The notes beneath the pieces were generated by a model. It made no database searches. It was given only the letters and a program-made list of their open reading frames with translations, and was not told where the DNA came from. A program made the position numbers and the translations under genes. A stretch of DNA of 64,000 nucleotides from Hydractinia symbiolongicarpus (taxonomy: Eukaryota; Cnidaria; Hydrozoa; Anthoathecata; Hydractiniidae), in assembly GCF_029227915.1 (NCBI RefSeq), contig NC_079879.1:28960501-29024500 (forward strand), read 5' to 3'. Shown piece after piece: positions 26,301 to 37,912 of the stretch (the first letter of the stretch is position 1; every line of letters begins with the position of its first letter).

Positions 26301-27520
26301 AATGAGTTTACTACCTGGGTACTTTCTTTGTATACATTTGACTATGCGGACCGAGTTCAGGATTTACGGGAAATCGCGGGTTTTCGTTTGCCGGCGATTA
26401 AACCACTTTCATTAAGCGTCTCATCAAAAATAAAAACATTTCTGAAAACTACAAGTCTCAGGCGTTTTAGTGGTGAAAAAATAATTTAAAAATTCGTTCG
26501 GGAAATGAATTTACTCACTGGGTACTTTCCTTGTATACTTTTAACTATACGGGCCGAGTCCGGGATTTACGGGAAATCGCGGGTTTTCGTTTGCCGGCGA
26601 TTAAACTTCTTATATTCAGCGTCTCATCAAAAATGAAAACATATCTGAAAACTACAAGTCTCAGGCGTTTTAGTGGTGAAAAAATAATTTAAAAATTCGT
26701 TCGGGAAATGAATTTACTCACTGGGTACTTTCCTTGTATACTTTTAACTATACGGGCCGAGTCCGGGATTTACGGGAAATCGCAGGTTTTCGTTTGCCGG
26801 CGATTAAACTTCTTTTATTCAGCGTCTCATCAAAAATGAAAACATTTTTAAAAACTACAAGTCTCATGGGCTTTAGTGGTGAAATAATAATTTAAAAAAT
26901 CGTTTGGGAAATGCGTTTACTCCCTGGGTACTTTCTTTGTATACTTTTGACTATACGGCCCGAGTCCAGGATTTACGGGTAATCGCAGGTTTTCGTTTGC
27001 CGGCGATTAAACTTCGTATATTCAGCGTCTCATCAAAAATGAAAACATATCTGAAAACTACAAGTCTCAGGCGTTTTAGTGGTGAAAAAATAATTTAAAA
27101 ATTCGTTCGGGAAATGAATTTACTCACTGGGTACTTTCCTTGTATACTTTTAACTATACGGGCCGAGTCCGGGATTTACGGGAAATCGCAGGTTTTCGTT
27201 TGCCGGCGATTAAACTTCTTTTATTCAGCGTCTCATCAAAAATGAAAACATTTTTAAAAAATAAACAAGTCTCATGGGCTTTAGTGGTGAAATAATAATT
27301 TAAAAAATCGTTTGGAAAATGAGTTTACTCCCTGGGTACTTTCTTTGTATACTTTTGACTATACGGGCCGAGTCCGGGATTTACGGGAAGTCGCGGGTTT
27401 TCGTTTGCCGGCGATTAAACTTCTTTTATTCAGCGTCTCATCGAAAATGAAAACATTTTTAAACACTACAAGTCTCATGGGCTTTAGTGGTGAAATAATA
27501 ATTTAAAAAATCGTTCGGGA
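23340..27520 (+). repeat. 2235-bp (11-monomer) tandem higher-order unit
   Basis: About 23340-25285 is repeated at about 25575-27520, offset 2235 bp (11 x 203 plus 2). Both copies contain ccggaaatttacggg (one base longer than usual), tttctctgtatac with acaggtcgag, aaacgtttttg, the acggcccgag monomer, and a monomer with two extra bases (aaaaaataaacaag at 25.02 and 27.26 kb), which explains the plus 2. Confidence 0.87.
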
Positions 27521-28924
27521 AATGAGTTTACTCCCTGGGTACTTTCTTTGTATACTTTTGACTATACGGGCCGAGTCCAGGATTTACGGGAAATAGCAGG
27601 TTTTCGTTTGCCGGCGATTAAACTTCCTTTATTCAGCGTCTCATCAAAAATAAAAACATTTTTGAAAACTACAAGTCTCATGCGTTTTAGTGGTGAAAAA
27701 ATAATTTAAAAAATCGTTCGGGAAATGAGTTTACACCCTGGGTACTTTCTTTGTATACATTTGACTATGCGGGCCGAGTCCGGGATTTACGGGAAATAGC
27801 GGGTTTTCGTTTGCCGGCGATTAAACCACTTTCATTAAGCTCCTCATCAAAAATGAAAACATTTCTGAAAACTACAATCTCATGCGTTTTAGTGGTGAAA
27901 AAATAATTTACAAATTCGTTCGGGAAATGAGTTTACTCACTGGGTACTTTCCCTGTATACTTTTAACTATACGGGCCGAGTCCGGGATTTACGGGAAATC
28001 GCGGGTTTTCGTTTGCCGGCGATTAAACTTCTTTTATTCAGCGTCTCATCAAAAATGAAAACATTTTTGAAAACTACAAGTCTCATGCGTTTTAGTGGTG
28101 AAAAAATAGTTTAAAAAATCGTTCGGGAAATGCGTTTACACCCTGGGTACTTTCTTTGTATACTTTTGACTATACGGGCCGAGTCCGGGATTTACGGGAA
28201 ATCGCAGGTTTTCGTTTGCCGGCGATTAAACTTCTTTTATTCAGCGTCTCATCAAAAATGAAAACATTTTTAAAAACTACAAGTCTCATGCGTTTTAGTG
28301 GTGAAAAAATAATTTAAAAATTCGTTCGGGAAATAAGTTTACTCACTGGGTACTTTCCTTGTATACTTTTGACTATACGGGCCGAGTCCGGGATTTACGG
28401 GAAATCGCAGGTTTTCGTTTGCCGGCGATTAAACTTCTTATATTCAGCGTCTCATCAAAAATGAAAACATATCTGAAAACTACAAGTCTCATGCGTTTTA
28501 GTGGTGAAAAAGTAATATAAAAAATCGTTCGGGAAATGAGTTTACTCACTGGGTACTTTCCTTGTATACTTTTAACTATACGGGCCGAGTCCGGGATTTA
28601 CGGGAAATCGCAGGTTTTCGTTTGCCGGCGATTAAACTTCTTTTATTCAGCGTCTCATCAAAAATGAAAACATTTTTAAAAACTACAAGTCTCATGGGCT
28701 TTAGTGGTGAAATAATAATTTAAAAAATCGTTTGGGAAATGAGTTTACTCCCTGGGTACTTTCTTTGTATACTTTTGACTATACGGGCCGAGTCCGGGAT
28801 TTACGGGTAGTCGCAGGTTTTCGTTTGCCGGCGATTAAACTTCTTATATTCAGCGTCTCATCAAAAATGAAAACATTTTTGAAAACTACAAGTCTCATGC
28901 GTTTTAGTGGTGAAAAAATAATTT

Positions 28925-29127
28925 AAAAATTCGTTCGGGAAATGAGTTTACACCCTGGGTACTTTCTTTGTATACTTTTGACTATACGGGCCGAGTCCAG
29001 GATTTACGGGAAATCGCAGGTTTTCGTTTGCCGGCGATTAAACTTCTTTTATTCAGCGTCTCATCAAAAATGAAAACATTTTTGAAAACTACAAGTCTCA
29101 TGCGTTTTAGTGGTGAAAAAATAGTTT
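28925..29127 (+). repeat. Representative 203-bp satellite monomer
   Basis: A near-consensus copy, given as a reference unit. The next copy starts exactly 203 bases later. In order it contains: the cgttcggg box; an AT-rich stretch with the palindrome gtatac; four helically spaced GGG or GG tracts; the inverted repeat aatcgc...gcgatt around the palindrome gccggc; the segment cagcgtctcatc; a run of phased A and T tracts; and a tail rich in A and T ending in ataatttaa, which supplies the stop for the open frame. Confidence 0.95.
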
Positions 29128-29744
29128 AAAAAATCGTTCGGGAAATGCGTTTACACCCTGGGTACTTTCTTTGTATACTTTTGACTACACGGGCCGAGTC
29201 CGGGATTTACGGGAAATCGCAGGTTTTCGTTTGCCGGCGATTAAACTTCTTTTATTCAGCGTCTCATCAAAAATGAAAACATTTTTAAAAACTACAAGTC
29301 TCATGCGTTTTAGTGGTGAAAAAATAATTTAAAAATTCGTTCGGGAAATACGTTTACTCACTGGGTACTTTCCTTGTATACTTTTGACTATACGGGCCAA
29401 GTCCGGGATTTACGGGAAATCGCAGGTTTTCGTTTGCCAGCAATTAAACTTCTTATATTCAGCGTCTCATCAAAAATGAAAACATATCTGAAAACTACCA
29501 GTCTCATGCGTTTTAGTGGTGAAAAAATAATTTAAAAATTCGTTCGGGAAATGCCTTTACTCACTGGGTACTTTTCTTGTATACTTTTAACTATACGGGC
29601 CGAGTCCGGGATTTACGGGAAATCGCGGGTTTTCGTTTGCCGCCGATTAAACATCTTTTATTCAGCGTCTCATCAAAAATGAAAACATTTTTAAAAACTA
29701 CAAGTCTCATGGGCTTTAGTGGTGAAATAATAATTTAAAAAATC

Positions 29745-30012
29745 GTTCGGGAAATGGGTTTACTCCCTGGGTACTTTCTTTGTATACTTTTGACTATACG
29801 GGCCGAGTCCAGGATTTACGGGAAATAGCAGGTTTTCTTTTGCCGGCGATTAAACTTCCTTTATTCAGCGTCTCATCAAAAATGAAAACATTTCTGGGTT
29901 TTCGTTTGCCGGCGATTAAACTTCTTTTATTCAGCGTCTCATCAAAAATGAAAACATTTTTGAAAACTACAAGTCTCATGCGTTTTAGTGGTGAAAAAAT
30001 AATTTAAAAAAT
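29745..30012 (+). repeat. Extended monomer, 66-bp internal duplication
   Basis: After aaaacatttctg (29896) the sequence returns to ggttttcgtttgccgg, which already appeared 66 bases earlier. The copy is therefore 203 plus 66 bp, or equivalently two monomers joined with a 137-bp loss. Because 66 is a multiple of 3, the monomer's open frame stays open across the join, which is coincidental. Confidence 0.85.
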
Positions 30013-30816
30013 CGTTCGGGAAATGCGTTTACACCCTGGGTACTTTCTTTGTATACTTTTGACTATACGGGCCGAGTCCGGGATTTACGGGAAATCGCAG
30101 GTTTTCGTTTGCCGCCGATTAAACATCTTTTATTCAGCGTCTCATCAAAAATGAAAACATTTTTAAAAACTACAAGTCTCATGCGTTTTAGTGGTGAAAA
30201 AATAATTTAAAAATTCGTTCGGGAAATGAGTTTACTCACTGGGTACTTTCCTTGTATACTTTTAACTATACGGGCCGAGTCCGGGATTTACGGGAAATCG
30301 CAGGTTTTCGTTTGCCGGCGATTAAACTTCTTTTATTCAGCGTCTCATCAAAAATGAAAGCATTTTTAAAAACTACAAGTCTCATGGGCTTTAGTGGTGA
30401 AATAATAATTTAAAAAATCGTTTGGGAAATGAGTTTACTCCCTGGGTACTTTCTTTGTATACTTTTGACTATACGGGTCGAGTCCGGGATTTAAGGGAAA
30501 TCGCAGGTTTTCGTTTGCCGGCGATTAAACTTCTTTTATTCAGCGTCTCATCAAAAATGAAAACATTTTTGAAAACTACAAGTCTCATGCGTTTTAGTGG
30601 TGAAAAAATAATTTAAAAAATCGTTCGGGAAATGAGTTTACACCCTGGGTACTTTTTTGTATACTTTTGACTATAAGGGCCGAGTGCGGGATTTACGGGA
30701 AATCGCAGGTTTTCGTTTGCCGGCGATTAAACTTCTTTTATTCAGCGTCTCATCAAAAATGAAAACATTTTTAAAAACTACAAGTCTCATGCGTTTTAGT
30801 GGTGAAAAAATAATTT

Positions 30817-31630
30817 AAAAATTTGTTCGGGAAATAAGTTTACTCACTGGGTACTTTCCTTGTTTACTTTTGACTATACGGGCCGAGTCCGGGATTTACG
30901 GGAAATCGCGGGTTTTCGTTTGTCGGCGATTAAACATCTTTTATTCAACGTCTCATCAAAAATGAACACATTCTTAAAAACTACAAGTCTCATGGGCTTT
31001 AGTGGTGAAATAATAATTTAAAAAATCGTTCGGGAAAAGAGTTTACACCCTGGGTACTTTCTTTGTATACTTTTGACTATGCGGGCCGAGTCCGGAATTT
31101 ACGGGAAATCGCGGGTTTTCGTTTGCCGGCGATTAAACCACTTTCATTAGGCGGCTCATCAAAAATGAAAACATTTTTGAAAACTACAAGTCTCATGCGT
31201 TTTAGTGGTGAAAAAATAATTTAAAAATTCGTTCGGGAAATGAGTTTACTCACTGGGTACTTTCCTTGTATACTTTTAACTATACGGGCCGAGTCCGGGA
31301 TTTACGGGAAATCGCGGGTTTTCGTTTGCCGGCGATTAAACATCTTTTATTCAGCGTCTCATTAAAAATGAAAACATTTTTAAAAACTACAAGTCTCATG
31401 GGCTTTAGTGGTGAAATAATAATTTAAAAAATTGTTTGGGAAATGAGTTTACTCCCTGGGTACTTTCTTTGTATACTTTTGACTATACGGGCCGAGTCCG
31501 GGATTTACGGGAAATCGCATGTTTTTGTTTGCCGGCGATTAAATTTCTTTTATTCAGCGTCTCATCAAAAATGAAAACATTTTTAAAAACTACAAGTCTC
31601 ATGCGTTTTAGTGGTGAAAAAATAATTTAA
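30817..31630 (+). repeat. Cassette Z-A-B-C, diverged copy at 30.8 kb
   Basis: The Z, A, B and C variants are in the same order but with private substitutions, for example tgtcggcg and attcaacg in Z and tttgccggcgattaaattt in C. This indicates an older copy far from the 5-8 kb cluster. Confidence 0.75.
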
Positions 31631-33109
31631 AAATTCGTTCGGGAAATAAGTTTACTCACTGGGTACTTTCTTGTATACTTTTGACTATACGGGCCGAGTC
31701 CGGGATTTACGGGAAACCGCAGGTTTTCGTTTGCCGGCGATTAAACTTCTTTTATTCAGCGTCTGATCAAAAATGAAAACATTTTTAAAAACTACAATTC
31801 TCATGCGTTTCAGTGGTGACAAAATAATTTATAAATTCGTTCGGGAAATGCATTTACTCACTGGGTACTTTCCTTGTATACTTTTGACTATAGGGCCGAG
31901 TCCGGGATTTACGGGAAATCGCAGGTTTTCGTTTGCCGGCGATTAAACTTCTTATATTCAGCGTCTCATCAAAAATGAAAACATATCTGAAAACTACAAG
32001 TCTCATGCGTTTTAGTGGGGAAAAAGTAATATAAAAAAGCGTTCGGGAAATGAGTTTACTCACTGGGTACTTTCCTTGTATACTTTTAACTATACGGGCC
32101 GAGTCCGGGATTTACGGGAAATCGCAGGTTTTCGTTTGCCGGCGATTAAACTTCTTTTATTCAGCGTCTCATCAAAAATGAAAACATTTTTAAAAACTAC
32201 AAGTCTCATGGGCTTTAGTGGTGAAATAATAATTAAAAAAATCGTTTGGGAAATGAGTTTACTCCCTGGGTACTTTCTTTGTATACTTTTGACTATACGG
32301 GCCGAGTCCGGGATTTACGGGAAATCGCAGGTTTTCGTTTGCCGGCGATTAAACTCCTTTTATTCAGCGTCTCATCAAAAATGAAAACATTTTTTAAAAC
32401 TACAAGTCTCATGCGTTTTAGTGGTGAAAAAATAATTTAAAAAATCGTTCGGGAAATGAGTTTACACCCTGGGTACTTTCTTTGTATACTTTTGACTATA
32501 AGGGCCGAGTCCGGGATTTACGGGAAATCGCAGGTTTTCGTTTGCCGGCGATTAAACTTCTTTTATTCAGCGTCTCATCAAAAATGAAAAGATTTTTAAA
32601 AACTACAAGTCTCATGCGTTTTAGTGGTGAAAAAATAATTTAAAAATTCGTTCGGGAAATAAGTTTACTCACTGGGTACTTTCCTTGTATACTTTTGACT
32701 ATACGGGCCGAGTCCGGGATTTACGGGAAACCGCAGGTTTTCGTTTGCCGGCGATTAAACTTCTTTTATTCAGCGTCTCATCAAAAATGAAAACATTTTT
32801 AAAAACTACAATTCTCATGCGTTTCAGTGGTGACAAAATAATTTATAAATTCGTTCGGGAAATGCGTTTACTCACTGGGTACTTTCCTTGTATACTTTTG
32901 ACTATACGGGCCAAGTCCGGGATTTACGGGAAATCGCAGGTTTTCGTTTGCCGGCGATTAAACTTCTTATATTCAGCGTCTCATCAAAAATGAAAACATA
33001 TCTGAAAACTACAAGTCTCATGCGTTTTAGTGGGGAAAAAGTAATATAAAAAATCGTTCGGGAAATGAGTTTACTCACTGGGTACTTTCCTGGATACTTT
33101 TAACTATAC

Positions 33110-34354
33110 GGGCCGAGTCCGGGATTTACGGGAAATCGCAGGTTTTCGTTTGCCGGCGATTAAACTTCTTTTATTCAGCGTCTCATCAAAAATGGAAAGA
33201 TTTTTAAAAACTACAAGTCTCATGGGCTTTAGTGGTGAAATAATAATTAAAAAAATCGTTTGGGAAATGAGTTTACTCCCTGGGTACTTTCTTTGTATAC
33301 TTTTGACTATACGGGCCAAGTACGGGATAAACGGGAAATCGCCGATGTTCGTTTGCCGGCGATTAAATTTCTTTTATTCAGCGTCTCATCAAAAATAAAA
33401 ACATTTTTGAAAACTACAAGTCTCATGCGCTTTAGTGGTGAAAAAGTAACTTGAAAAATCGTTCGGGAAATGAGTTTACTCCCTGGGTACTTTCTTTATA
33501 TACATTCGACTATACGGGCAGAACCCGGAATTTACGGGAAATCGCAGGTTTTCGTTTGCCGGCGATTAAACTTCTTTTATTCAGCGTCTCATCAAAAATG
33601 AAAAGATTTTTAAAAACTACAAGTCTCATGCGTTTTAGTGGTGAAAAAATAATTTAAAAATTCGTTCGGGAAATAAGTTTACTCACTGGGTACTTTCCTT
33701 GTATACTTTTGACTATGCGGGCCGAGTCCGGGATTTACGGGAAATCGCAGGTTTTCGTTTGCCGGCGATTAAACTTCTTTTATTCAGCGTCTCATCAAAA
33801 ATGGAAAGATTTTTAAAAACTACAAGTCTCATGGGCTTTAGTGGTGAAATAATAATTAAAAAAATCGTTTGGGAAATGAGTTTACTCCCTGGGTACTTTC
33901 TTTGTATACTTTTGACTATACGGGCCAAGTACGGGATAAACGGGAAATCGCCGATGTTCGTTTGCCGGCGATTAAATTTCTTTTATTCAGCGTCTCATCA
34001 AAAATAAAAACATTTTTGAAAACTACAAGTCTCATGCGCTTTAGTGGTGAAAAAGTAACTTGAAAAATCGTTCGGGAAATGAGTTTACTCCCTGGGTACT
34101 TTCTTTATATACATTCGACTATACGGGCAGAACCCGGAATTTACGGGAAATCGCAGGTTTTCGTTTGCCGGCGATTAAACTTCTTTTATTCAGCGTCTCA
34201 TCAAAAATGAAAAGATTTTTAAAAACTACAAGTCTCATGCGTTTTAGTGGTGAAAAAATAATTTAAAAATTCGTTCGGGAAATAAGTTTACTCACTGGGT
34301 ACTTTCCTTGTATACTTTTGACTATGCGGGCCGAGTCCGGGATTTACGGGAAAT
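33110..34354 (+). repeat. Recent 609-bp tandem duplication of diverged monomers
   Basis: About 33110-33745 and 33719-34354 are nearly identical at an offset of 609 bp. They carry several variants rare or unseen elsewhere: gggccaagtacgggataaacggg with cgccgatgttcg, aaagtaacttgaaaaatcg, tttatatacattcgac with gggcagaacccgg, and gaaaagattttt. The rare variants make chance similarity impossible and date the duplication as local and recent. Confidence 0.9.
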
Positions 34355-35892
34355 CGCGGGTTTTCGTTTGCCAGCGATTAAACCACTTTCATTAGGCGGC
34401 TCATCAAAAATGAAAACATTTTTGAAAACTACAAGTCTCATGCGTTTTAGTGGTGAAAAAATAATTTAAAAATTCGTTCGGGAAATGAGTTTACTAACTG
34501 GGTACTTTCCTTGTATACTTTTAACTATGCGGGCCGAGTCCGGGATTTACGGGAAATCGCGGGTTTTCGTTTGCCGGCGATTAAACATCTTTTATTCAGC
34601 GTCTCATCAAAAATGAAAACATTTTTAAAAACTACAAGTCTCATGGGCTTTAGTGGTGAAATAATAATTTAAAAAATTGTTTGGGAAATGAGTTTACTCC
34701 CTGGGTACTTTCTTTGTATACTTTTGACTATACGGGCCGAGTCCGGGATTTACGGGAAATCGCAGGTTTTCGTTTGCCGGCGATTAAACTTCTTTTATTC
34801 AGCGTCTCATCAAAAATGAAAACATTTTTAAAAACTACAATTCTCATGCGTTTCAGTTGTGAAAAAATAATTTATAAATTCGTTCGGGAAATGCGTTTAC
34901 TCACTGGGTACTTTCCTTGTATACTTTTGACTATACGGGCCGAGTCCGGGATTTACGGGAAATCGCAGGTTTTCGTTTGCCGGCGATTAAATTTCTTATA
35001 TTCAGCGTCTCATCAAAAATGATAACATATCTGAAAACTACAAGTCTCATGCGTTTTAGTGGGGAAAAAGTAATATAAAAAATCGTTCAAGAAATGAGTT
35101 TACTCACTGGGTACTTTCCTTGTATACTTTTAACTATACGGGCCGAGTCCGGGATTTACGGGAAATCGCAGGTTTTTGTTTGCCGGCGATTAAACTTCTT
35201 TTATTCAGCGTCTCATCAAAAATGAAAACATTTTTAAAAACTACAAGTCTCATGGGCTTTAGTGTTGAAATAATAATTAAAAAAATCGTTTGGGAAATGA
35301 GTTTACTCCCTGGGTACTTTCTTTGTATACTTTTGACTATACGGGCCAAGTCCGGGATTTACGGGAAATCGCAGGTTTTCGTTTGCCGGCGATTAAACTT
35401 CTTTTATTCAGCGTCTCATCAAAAATGAAAACATTTTTAAAAACTACAAGTCTCATACGTTTTAGTGGTGAAAAAATAATTTAAAAATTCTTTCGGGAAA
35501 TAAGTTCACTCACTGGGTACTTTCCTTGTATACTTTTGACTATACGGGCCGAGTCCGGGATTTACGGGAAATCGAAGGTTTTCGTTTGCAGGTGATTAAA
35601 CGTCTTATATTCAGCGTCTCATTAAAAATGAAAACATATCTGAAAACTACAAGTCTCATGCGTTTTAGTGGTGAAAAAGTAATATAAAAATTCGTTCGGG
35701 AAATGAGTTTACTCACTGGGTACTTTCCTTGTATACTTTTAACTATACGGGCCGAGTCCGGGATTTACGGGAAATCGCAGGTTTTCGTTTGCCGGCGATT
35801 AAACTTCTTATATTCAGCGTCTCATCAAAAATGAAAACATATCTGAAAACTATAAGTCTCATGCGTTTTAGTGGTGAAAAGGTAATATAAAA

Positions 35893-36095
35893 AATCGTTC
35901 GGGAAATGAGTTTACTCACGTATACTCACGTATTTTCACTATACGGGCCGAGTCCAGGTTTTACGGGAAATCGCAGGTTTTCGTTTGCCGGCGATTAAAC
36001 TTCTTTTATTCAGCGTCTCATCAAAAATAAAAACATTTTTGAAAACTACAAGTCTCATGCGTTTTAGTGGTGAAAAAGTAATTTAAAAAATCGTT
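35893..36095 (+). repeat. Rearranged monomer with duplicated actcacgtat, copy 1
   Basis: The usual segment actcactgggtactttccttgtatac is replaced by actcacgtat twice in a row, then tttt and cactatac. A second copy lies at about 37.71 kb. Confidence 0.8.
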
Positions 36096-37710
36096 CGGGA
36101 AATGAGTTTACTACCTGGGTACTTTCTTTGTATACATTTGACTATGCGGGCCGAGTTCAGGATTTACGGGAAATTGCGGGTTTTCGTTTGCCGGCGATTA
36201 AACCACTTTCATTAAGCGTCTCATCAAAAATGAAAACATTTCTGAAAACTACAAGTCTCGTGCGTTTTAGTGGTGAAAAAATAATTTAAAAATTCGTTCG
36301 GGAAATGCGTTTACTCACTGGGTACTTTCCTTGTATACTTTTAACTATACGGGCCGAGTCCGGGATTCACGGGAAATCGCGGGTTTTCGTTTGCCGCCGA
36401 TTAAACATCTTTTATTCAGCGTCTCATCAAAAATGAAAACATTTTTAAAAACTACAAGTCTCATGCGTTTTAGTGGTGAAAAGATAATTTAAAAAATCTT
36501 TTTGGAAATGGGTTTACTCACAGGGTACTTTCTTTGTATAAATTCGACTATATAGGCCAAGCTGGGATTTACGGGAAATTGCGGGTTTTCGTTTGCCGGC
36601 GGTTAAACCACTTTCATTAAGCGTCTCATCAAAAATGAAAACATTTCTGAAAACTACAAGTCTCATGGGTTTTAGTGGTGAAATAATAATTTAAAAAATC
36701 GTTTGGGAAATGCGTTTACTCCCTGGGTACTTTCTTTGTATACTTTTGAGTATACGGGCCGAGTCCGGGATTTACGGGAAATCGCAGGTTTTCGTTTGCC
36801 GGCGATTAAACTTCTTCTATTCAGCGTCTCATCAAAAATGAAAACGTTTTTAAAAACTACAAGTCTTATGCGTTTTAGTGGTGAAAAAATAATTTAAAAA
36901 ATCGTTCTGGAAATGAGTTTACTCACTGGGTACTTTCCTTGTATACTTTTGACTATACGGGCCGAGTCCGGGATTTACGGGAAATCGCAGGTTTTCGTTT
37001 GCCGGCGATTAAACTTCTTTTATTCAGCGTCTCATCAAAAATGAAAACATTTTTAAAAACTACAAGTCTCATGGGCTTTAGTGGTGAAATAATAATTTAA
37101 AAAATCGTTCGGGAAATGGGTTTACTCCCTGGGTACTTTCTTTGTATACTTTTTACTATACGGGCCGAGTCCAGGATTTACGGGAAATAGCAGGTTTTCG
37201 TTTGCCGGCGATTAAACTTCCTTTATTCAGCGTCTCATCAAAAATAAAAACATTTTTGAAAACTACAAGTCTCATGCGTTTTAGTGGTGAAAAAATAATT
37301 TAAAAAATCGTTCGGGAAATGAGTTTACTCCCTGGGTACTTTCTTTGTATACTTTTGACTATGCGGGCCGAGTCCGGGATTTACGGGAAATAGCGGGTTT
37401 TCGTTTGCCGGCGATTAAACCACTTTCATTAAGCGTCTCATCAAAAATGAAAACATTTCTGAAAAATACAATCTCATGCGTTTTAGTGGTGAAAAAATAA
37501 TTTAAAAATTCGTTCGGGAAATAAGTTTACTCACTGGGTACTTTCCCTGTATACTTTTAACTATACGGGCCGAGTCCGGGATTTACGGGAAATCGCGGGT
37601 TTTCGTTTGCCGGCGATTAAACTTCTTATATTCAGCGTCTCATCAAAAATGAAAACATATCTGAAAACTATAAGTCTCATGCGTTTTAGTGGTGAAAAGG
37701 TAATATAAAA

Positions 37711-37912
37711 ATCGTTCGGGAAATGAGTTTACTCACGTATACTCACGTATTTTCACTATCCGGGCCGAGTCCAGGATTTACGGGAAATCGCAGGTTTTCG
37801 TTTGCCGGCGATTAAACTTCTTTTATTCAGCGTCTCATCAAAAATAAAAACATTTTTGAAAACTACAAGTCTCATGCGTTTTAGTGGTGAAAAAATAATT
37901 TAAAAAATCGTT
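37711..37912 (+). repeat. Rearranged monomer with duplicated actcacgtat, copy 2
   Basis: The same rearrangement as at 35.9 kb, at an offset of 1817 bp. Downstream monomers match at 1614 bp (36703 and 38317), so this copy has lost exactly one 203-bp monomer. The missing one is the diverged copy at about 36.48-36.69 kb. Confidence 0.8.

Larger units (their letters stand above)
9968..27098 (+). repeat. Zone marked by the acggcccgag monomer, one per higher-order unit
   Basis: A distinctive monomer (aatgcg, acggcccgagtccagg, gggtaatcgcagg, catatctg, ctcaggcg) begins at 9968, 13622, 16667, 17565, 21624, 24669 and 26904. The spacings are 3654, 3045, 898, 4059, 3045 and 2235 bp. It acts as a once-per-unit marker, and the changing spacing shows that unit length varies through gain and loss of blocks. 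Confidence 0.85.

Noticed and set aside
30661-30700. Telomeric repeats
   Set aside because: No TTAGGG-like or TTAGG-like tandem runs are present anywhere in the window.
33713-33928. Minus-strand frames of 61-84 codons across the array
   Set aside because: They are antisense shadows of the same monomer with the same periodicity.
34681-35022. Longer frames of 82-113 codons (for example 32076-32384, 34681-35022, 41155-41496)
   Set aside because: They arise where a monomer happens to lose its stop (taatttaa changed to taatttataa or taattaaaa) and run into a different frame of the next copy. They are not a conserved protein.
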